Made by a program: the position numbers and the translations under genes | The notes under the pieces: model-generated | Database searches by the model: none | What the model saw: only the letters and a program-made list of their open reading frames with translations | What the model was told of the DNA's origin: nothing | In this document: positions 6,820 to 11,118 of the stretch, one piece after another | Numbering within the stretch: position 1 is the first letter of the stretch | Layout of the letters: each line of letters begins with the position of its first letter | From: Paludibacteraceae bacterium | Lineage (GTDB): Bacteria > Bacteroidota > Bacteroidia > Bacteroidales > Paludibacteraceae | NCBI GenBank assembly: GCA_017960065.1 | Contig: JAGCZK010000110.1 | Coordinates: 1 to 11,118, forward strand | Length of the DNA: 11,118 nt | Reading direction: 5' to 3'

Positions 6820-8015
6820 AAAGTTCTGCCGGGGTACGCTTCAAGCGCCTTGCCCAAAACGAACAGGGCTTTTGCCAAGTCTTCTTTTTTGAGCGTATAG
6901 GAAAGGCGGACCTCATTGCGTCCCATGGTGTTCATGGTATAGAATCCCGATGCCGGTGCCAGCATGACGGTTTGTCCTTCGTATTCGAAATCCGAAAGCA
7001 GCCAGGCGCAGAAGCGGTCGCAGTCGTCGATCGGCAGGCGGGCCACCGTGTAGAAGGCCCCCATGGGGATGGGCGAATAGACGCCGGGAATGCGGTTCAG
7101 CCCGTCAATCAGGAACTTACGGCGCTCCACGTACTCGTTGTACATTTCGAGCATGTATTCTTCGGGCGTGTCGATCGAGGCTTCGGCTACGATCTGGCCG
7201 AGGAGCGGGGGGCTCAGGCGGGCCTGGCAGAACTTCATCACGCTCTCTTTGACGGCCTTGTTCTTGCAGACGAGGGCGCCGACGCGGATGCCGCACTCGC
7301 TGTAGCGTTTCGACACCGAGTCGAACAAAACCACGTTTTCTTCGATGCCTTTGAGGTGGAACGCCGAAATGTACGGAGCCCCGGTATAGCAGAATTCGCG
7401 ATAAACCTCGTCGGAGAAGAGGTAGAGGTCGTATTTCTTGACCAAATCGCGGATTTTGTTCATTTCATCCTTGGTGTAGAGGTAGCCGGTCGGGTTGTTG
7501 GGGTTGCAAATCAGAATGCCCTTGGTGCGGGGCGTGATCTGCTCCTCAAACTTTTCGACACTGGGCAGGGCGAAGCCTTCGTCGATGGTCGATACGATCG
7601 GTTTGATGATGGCGCCGGCGCTGATGGCGAAGGCCGTGTAGTTGGCGTAGGCCGGTTCGGGCACGATGATTTCGTCGCCCGGGTCGAGGCAGGCCATGAA
7701 GGCGAAGTTCACCGCCTCGGAGCCGCCGGAGGTGACGATGATGTCCGAAGGTTCGACGTTGATATTGAAGCGTTTGTAATAGTCGGTCAGACGCACGCGC
7801 AGCGATTTGATGCCGTCGCTCGGGCTGTATTCCAAAATTTTACGGTCGATGCGGCGAACCGCCTCCAGCGCGTTTTCGGGGGTCTTCAAATCGGGTTGTC
7901 CGATGTTGAGATGATAGACCTTGACTCCGCGTTCTTTGGCTTTGTCGGCCAGCGGAACCAGTTTACGAATAGGCGATTGCGGCATGCTCTGACCGCGGGT
8001 GGATGTTTGAGGCAT
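6816..8015 (-). CDS. PLP-dependent aminotransferase, class I/II
   Basis: This 399-residue protein is a fold-type I aminotransferase of the aspartate aminotransferase group. Pyridoxal phosphate would be bound by Lys236 in DSVSKRYSECGIRVG (Schiff base), Asp202 and Tyr205 in SDEVY, and Asn174 in NPNNPTG. Arg370 in NEVRLSY should hold the substrate carboxylate. GGSEAVNFAF (97-106) is the cofactor phosphate loop. The N-terminus (MPQSPIRKLVPLADKAKERGVKVYHLNIGQPD) is typical of the Bacteroidales members, which supports the start at 8015. The amino-acid substrate cannot be read from the sequence; aspartate or alanine type activities are usual for the group. It lies 67 bp after the radical SAM gene, has its own promoter candidate at 8040-8070 with a striking inverted repeat, and overlaps the downstream permease by 4 bp. 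Confidence 0.93.
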   Translation of the reverse strand: MPQTSTRGQSMPQSPIRKLVPLADKAKERGVKVYHLNIGQPDLKTPENALEAVRRIDRKILEYSPSDGIKSLRVRLTDYYKRFNINVEPSDIIVTSGGSEAVNFAFMACLDPGDEIIVPEPAYANYTAFAISAGAIIKPIVSTIDEGFALPSVEKFEEQITPRTKGILICNPNNPTGYLYTKDEMNKIRDLVKKYDLYLFSDEVYREFCYTGAPYISAFHLKGIEENVVLFDSVSKRYSECGIRVGALVCKNKAVKESVMKFCQARLSPPLLGQIVAEASIDTPEEYMLEMYNEYVERRKFLIDGLNRIPGVYSPIPMGAFYTVARLPIDDCDRFCAWLLSDFEYEGQTVMLAPASGFYTMNTMGRNEVRLSYTLKKEDLAKALFVLGKALEAYPGRTL

Positions 8016-8025
8016 AATCGGTTTT

Positions 8026-8064
8026 TACTCTACAAGGCGCAAATTTACGCAAAATTGTAGAGTA
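8026..8064. repeat. Perfect 10-bp inverted repeat around the aminotransferase promoter
   Basis: TACTCTACAA (8026-8035) and TTGTAGAGTA (8055-8064) are exact reverse complements, separated by 19 bp. The spacer contains the -7 box (8040-8047) and a near-palindrome GCGCAAATTTACGC (8037-8050). Neither strand has a T-run after the second arm, so it does not look like a terminator of the upstream radical SAM gene. Its placement over the core promoter suggests an operator for a dimeric regulator. The repeat is read directly; the operator role is inference. Confidence 0.7.
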
Positions 8065-8070
8065 ACGCAA
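8040..8070 (-). promoter_or_regulatory. Promoter of the aminotransferase-permease unit
   Basis: On the - strand, TAAATTTG (8047 down to 8040) matches the -7 consensus TAnnTTTG exactly, and TTG (8070 down to 8068) lies 20 bp further upstream as the -33 element. Transcription would start near 8034, giving a leader of about 20 nt before the ATG at 8015. Confidence 0.55.
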
Positions 8071-8082
8071 CAAAATTGACGA

Positions 8083-9009
8083 TTAGTTGTCATTAAAATG
8101 GAAAAGACGGCCCTGCCAGGTCTGCCGCTCGCGCATCCGCCGACGGAATTTTTCGGTGAATTCGTAGTTTTTGAGCTGCCAGTCGGGGGCGATGCGCCAC
8201 TGCGCAGGCGATTGCGACACCAGGCGCTCGACGGTGATGTCGGGCCGCAGGCGTTCGACAAAACTGATGGCCAGGTCGATGTACTCGTCGGCACCGAACA
8301 GGTGTACGAACCCGGGATTTTTGGCGAATTCATCGGCCAAACGGGTGCCTCTGACGATTTGGAGCTGGTGCAGCTTGAGCAAATCGACGGGCAGTTGCGA
8401 AATGCGGTCGGCGTGGGCCAGCATCTCGTCGCGCGACTCGCCCGGAAGCCCCAGAATGAGGTGGGCGGCGGTTTGCAGGCCCCGCTCGTGGCAGCGGCGG
8501 ATGGCCTCGGCGCTGTCGGCGTAGCTGTGGCCGCGGTTGATGGCCTCGAGCGTGCGGTCGAGGGTGCTTTCGACGCCCAGTTCGACCAAAATGTAGGTGT
8601 GGCGGGCCTTCTCGGCCAGGTAGTCGAGCAGGTCGTCTTGCAGGCAGTCGGGGCGGGTGCCGATGGCCAGCCCGGCGATTTCGGGATAGGCGAGCGCCTC
8701 TTCGTAGCGCCGGATCCAATCGCCGGTCGGCCCGTAGGTGTTGCTGTAGGCTTGGAAGTAGGCGATAAACTTCTGATAATCGGGCTTATGGGCAAAAAAA
8801 CGCAGGCCGGCGTCGAGCTGCTCGCGCACCGAGTCGGATTTCAGACAATAGGGGGGTGTGAAGCTCTGGTTGTTGCAGAAGATGCAGCCGCCGGTGCCTT
8901 TGCTGCCGTCGCGGTTGGGGCAGGTGCCGCCGACCGTGACCGAAATTTTCTGCACACGGCATCCGAACACCCGCTGGCAATACCTCCGATAATCCGAAAT
9001 CTCCTGCAT
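8083..9009 (-). CDS. yhcC: Radical SAM protein, YhcC/TIGR01212 family
   Basis: The protein has 308 residues from the ATG at 9009, close to E. coli YhcC. It should bind a 4Fe-4S cluster through Cys30, Cys42 and Cys45 in CPNRDGSKGTGGCIFC, a spacing typical of this family and of the related Elp3-like radical SAM proteins, and cleave S-adenosylmethionine. Other family motifs are FQAYSNTY (85-92), IGTRPDCL (116-123), LVELGVEST (141-149), HLILGLPGE (183-191) and LKLHQLQIVRGT (211-222). The substrate of the family is not known to me. The frame is open up to an ATG at 9060 (325 residues), but a -7 promoter box at 9031-9038 lies between the two ATGs, and the shorter form starts MQEISDYRRYCQRVFGCRVQKIS, as family members do, so I prefer 9009. 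It diverges from the DUF4301 gene. Confidence 0.9.
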   Translation of the reverse strand: MQEISDYRRYCQRVFGCRVQKISVTVGGTCPNRDGSKGTGGCIFCNNQSFTPPYCLKSDSVREQLDAGLRFFAHKPDYQKFIAYFQAYSNTYGPTGDWIRRYEEALAYPEIAGLAIGTRPDCLQDDLLDYLAEKARHTYILVELGVESTLDRTLEAINRGHSYADSAEAIRRCHERGLQTAAHLILGLPGESRDEMLAHADRISQLPVDLLKLHQLQIVRGTRLADEFAKNPGFVHLFGADEYIDLAISFVERLRPDITVERLVSQSPAQWRIAPDWQLKNYEFTEKFRRRMRERQTWQGRLFHFNDN

Positions 9010-9030
9010 TATTTTGTTACGAATTTGTTG

Positions 9031-9038
9031 CAAAGATA
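9031..9038 (-). promoter_or_regulatory. -7 promoter box of the radical SAM gene
   Basis: Read on the - strand, TATCTTTG followed by CA is an exact match to TAnnTTTG. It lies about 21 bp upstream of the ATG at 9009 and downstream of the alternative ATG at 9060. I cannot find a good -33 TTTG. Confidence 0.5.
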
Positions 9039-9087
9039 CGGTTTTGTCGGCCTCGTTCATAATTGTTGATTGATTTTGCGACAGATA

Positions 9088-9119
9088 TTTGAATGATTGC
9101 CCAAAAATATGTACTTTTG
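9088..9119 (+). promoter_or_regulatory. Promoter of the DUF4301-glgB unit
   Basis: TTTG (9088-9091) and TACTTTTG (9112-9119) match the -33 and -7 boxes exactly with a 20-bp spacer, the best promoter match in the window. Transcription should start about 4-7 nt after the -7 box, so only a few nucleotides would precede the ATG at 9128. Confidence 0.7.
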
Positions 9120-9127
9120 CACGAATT

Positions 9128-10741
9128 ATGGAGAATAAAGCAGATATTCAACTGACCGATGACGACTGGTCGTTGCTGCAAAGCAAGGGCATCGGCGAAG
9201 CAGAGGTCAAAAAACAATACAAATGCCTTCGGAAAGGGGTTCCCGCTCCCGAGGTGTTGCGCACGGCTGCCATTGACGACGGCATCCTCGCGGTCAGTGA
9301 AACTGATCAGGAGGCTTATGTCGGTATTTGGGACCGTTATCTCGAAAAAGGCAAGAGTATCAGCCATTTCATTCCGGCATCCGGCACCGCCCACCGTTTT
9401 TTCCGCGAACTGTTCAATTTCCTGCACGCCGATTACGACGAACCGCAGACCAATTACGAAAAAAACTTCTTCAAACACCTGCCCAGCTTCGCTTTCTATG
9501 CCGAACTCGACAAGGTCTGTCTTGAGAAAACCGGCGAAAACGTGCAGGAGTTGCTCGAAAAAGGCCAGTACAAGCAGGTGCTTTCGCTGATGCTGACCGA
9601 AGAGGGCCTCAACTACCGCTCGCAGCCCAGTGCGCTGTTCAAATTCCACACCGACAAGTCGAAACGCTTCGTAGCGATTCAAAAATACCTCCCCAAGAAA
9701 ATCGTCAAGTACTATTCTTCGTTCGAAGACACCCGTACGCCCATTCAGGAACACCTGATTGAGAGCGCCATGGTTTCGGGCGAAAAGGGCGGGGTGGTCA
9801 ACGTCTGCTTTACCGTCGCCGAAGAGCATCAGGAGTCGGTTCAGAACTACATCAATGAGTTCCGTTACCCGATTGAGAAGAAATTCGGCCTGAATTTCCT
9901 GATTACGCTGCCTTGTCAAAGCCATGCGACGGATACCCTCATTTTAACGGACGAAAACAAATGGCTCCGCGATGAAACCGGAAAATTGTGTTTCCACTGC
10001 GGCGGCCACGGTTCGCTGTTCCCGAATTTCTGCGAACTCAAGGCCGAGGTGGCCTTTGTGACCAATATCGACAACGTGGCCATCGACCCCACCAAAAAAC
10101 TGGTGGCCCGGTCGCGCAAAATGATGGGCGGCTTGCTCGTGCAAACCCAAAAGATGATCAACAAGTACCTCAAAGTACTTGATAAAGAGGATGTTTCGGA
10201 TGACAAACTCATCGAAATCATCAACTTCGTCGAAAATGTGCTGAACATCAAACGCCAGAACATTCTGAGCATGCCGCGCGAGGAGCAGCTCGACTACCTC
10301 CGCACCAAACTCAACCGCCCCCTGCGGGTGTGCGGCATGGTGCGCAACGAAGAGGAGCAGGGCGGTATGCCGTGCTGGGTGCGCAATGACGACGGCACGT
10401 CGTCGCTGCAGATTGTGGAGTATTACCAGATTGCCCAAAATGAAGAACTGAAAAAGTCGTTTGTCCGCTCGACCCACTTCAATCCGGTCGATATGGTGTG
10501 CTTTTTGCGCGACTACAAGGGCAAACCCTACGATTTGAACGCCTTTGCCAACCTCAACGAAGCCATTGTCTGCCACAAAAAGGCGGTCGAGGGCAACGAG
10601 CTGATCATGCTCGAGCGTCCCGGTCTGTGGAACGGTTGCATGGCGGACTGGAATACGATTTTTGTCGATGTTCCGGTCAAAACCTTTACGCCGGTGAAGA
10701 ATATCAACGATCTGTTGCGTAACGAGCATCAGAACTTATAA
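9128..10741 (+). CDS. DUF4301 family protein, possible nucleotidyltransferase fold
   Basis: This 537-residue soluble protein has no signal peptide or membrane helix. Family hallmarks are FIPASGTAHRFF (81-92), CGGHGSLFPN (291-300), VTNIDNVAIDP (311-321), STHFNPVDMVCF (448-459) and the C-terminal ERPGLWNGCMADWNTIFVDV region (496-515). The function of DUF4301 is not known to me. The order of a glycine/serine loop near the N-terminus, a GGHG motif and an IDN motif recalls UDP-sugar pyrophosphorylases (LAGGxGTR, GxGG, VDN), so a GT-A nucleotidyltransferase fold is a reasonable inference. The frame opens at 9089, but that start lies within the promoter; ATG 9128 gives the N-terminus MENKADIQLTDDDW and is chosen. 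glgB follows 8 bp after the stop with no terminator between, so the two are probably cotranscribed, which hints at a role in sugar-nucleotide or glucan metabolism. Confidence 0.88.
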   Translation: MENKADIQLTDDDWSLLQSKGIGEAEVKKQYKCLRKGVPAPEVLRTAAIDDGILAVSETDQEAYVGIWDRYLEKGKSISHFIPASGTAHRFFRELFNFLHADYDEPQTNYEKNFFKHLPSFAFYAELDKVCLEKTGENVQELLEKGQYKQVLSLMLTEEGLNYRSQPSALFKFHTDKSKRFVAIQKYLPKKIVKYYSSFEDTRTPIQEHLIESAMVSGEKGGVVNVCFTVAEEHQESVQNYINEFRYPIEKKFGLNFLITLPCQSHATDTLILTDENKWLRDETGKLCFHCGGHGSLFPNFCELKAEVAFVTNIDNVAIDPTKKLVARSRKMMGGLLVQTQKMINKYLKVLDKEDVSDDKLIEIINFVENVLNIKRQNILSMPREEQLDYLRTKLNRPLRVCGMVRNEEEQGGMPCWVRNDDGTSSLQIVEYYQIAQNEELKKSFVRSTHFNPVDMVCFLRDYKGKPYDLNAFANLNEAIVCHKKAVEGNELIMLERPGLWNGCMADWNTIFVDVPVKTFTPVKNINDLLRNEHQNL

Positions 10742-10749
10742 TTAGGCCT

Positions 10750-11118
10750 ATGGAAAAATTGAAAATCATCCAAAACGACCCCTGGCTTGAACCTTACGAA
10801 GCGGCAATTCAAGGACGTTACGACTATGTGGCGTCGAAATTGCAGGACCTGACGCGCGGCCATCGCCAACGCTTGTCGGAATTTGCCTCCGGCTACCTGT
10901 ACTTTGGTCTGCACAAGCTCGCTTCGGGCTGGGTTTTCAGAGAGTGGGCGCCCAACGCCACCGAGATTTGGCTGATTGGAGATTTTAACGACTGGACCGT
11001 CAACGACAGCTACAAGCTCAAGGCCATCGGCGGCGGGGTGTTCGAAGGCACCTTTCCCGAAAAGGCGATGAGCCACGGCCAGCTCTACAAGCTGATTGTA
11101 CGCTGGAACGGCGGTGAA
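10750..11118 (+). CDS. glgB: 1,4-alpha-glucan branching enzyme, N-terminal part
   Basis: The reading frame runs from ATG 10750 off the end of the window, giving 123 residues without a stop. The protein makes alpha-1,6 branches in glycogen. The N-terminal MEKLKIIQNDPWLEPYEAAI and the segment WVFREWAPNATEIWLIGDFNDW (about 62-83) are characteristic of branching enzymes of the Bacteroidales and eukaryote-like type; the latter belongs to the CBM48 carbohydrate-binding domain. The catalytic GH13 barrel is outside the window. It is the second gene after the DUF4301 gene, 8 bp downstream. Confidence 0.93.
   Translation, partial: MEKLKIIQNDPWLEPYEAAIQGRYDYVASKLQDLTRGHRQRLSEFASGYLYFGLHKLASGWVFREWAPNATEIWLIGDFNDWTVNDSYKLKAIGGGVFEGTFPEKAMSHGQLYKLIVRWNGGE

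Noticed and set aside
6972..8060. 362-codon open frame on the + strand opposite the aminotransferase
   Set aside because: It is an antisense shadow. The real gene on the - strand has all pyridoxal-phosphate residues.
8026..8064. The inverted repeat as a terminator of the radical SAM gene
   Set aside because: On the - strand the second arm is followed by AAAACC, and on the + strand by ACGC, so there is no U-tract. The 19-nt loop is also long for a terminator.
8098..9069. 323-codon open frame on the + strand opposite the radical SAM gene
   Set aside because: It is an antisense shadow of a gene with an intact three-cysteine cluster motif.

Overview
The window reads as ordinary chromosome of a fairly GC-rich member of the Bacteroidota, most likely Bacteroidales. 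The protein families point there: a DUF4105/Lnb lipoprotein acyltransferase, PIN-PhoH, DUF4301 and a Bacteroidales-type glgB. Several gene starts are preceded by the Bacteroidota -7 promoter box TAnnTTTG, and no strong Shine-Dalgarno sequences are evident. I see no phage, insertion sequence, CRISPR array, toxin or defence locus.

Layout. Positions 25-137 hold tRNA-Thr(CGU) and its intrinsic terminator. A small winged-helix gene follows on the + strand (307-507) and ends at a bidirectional terminator (525-565). Facing it on the - strand is a two-gene unit, PIN-PhoH ATPase (1806-3128) then the lipoprotein N-acyltransferase lnb (581-1783). Diverging from phoH on the + strand are folC (about 3220-4428) and, 3 bp later, a cation diffusion facilitator (4432-5547). 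Converging on these is a - strand run: a YhcC-type radical SAM gene (8083-about 9009), a class I/II aminotransferase (6816-8015) and a LolC/E-like permease (5563-6819) that overlaps the aminotransferase by 4 bp. Diverging from the radical SAM gene is a + strand pair, a DUF4301 gene (9128-10741) and the start of the glycogen branching enzyme gene glgB (10750 to the window end, partial).

Functionally the genes are housekeeping: translation (tRNA), folate polyglutamylation, metal export, lipoprotein maturation and possibly lipoprotein or envelope transport, amino-acid transamination and glycogen synthesis. Two envelope genes (lnb and the Lol-like permease) lie in separate operons. The DUF4301 gene sits directly upstream of glgB and carries motifs that resemble sugar-nucleotide pyrophosphorylases, which suggests a role in sugar-nucleotide or storage-glucan metabolism, but this is inference.

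The items most worth a second look are a perfect 10-bp inverted repeat that brackets the -7 box of the aminotransferase promoter; the pyrophosphorylase-like motifs of DUF4301 and its promoter, which sits almost on the start codon; the Asn-Asp/Asp-Asp metal site and doubled cytoplasmic domain of the cation transporter; and a promoter box inside the longest reading frame of the radical SAM gene, which argues for a shorter protein.
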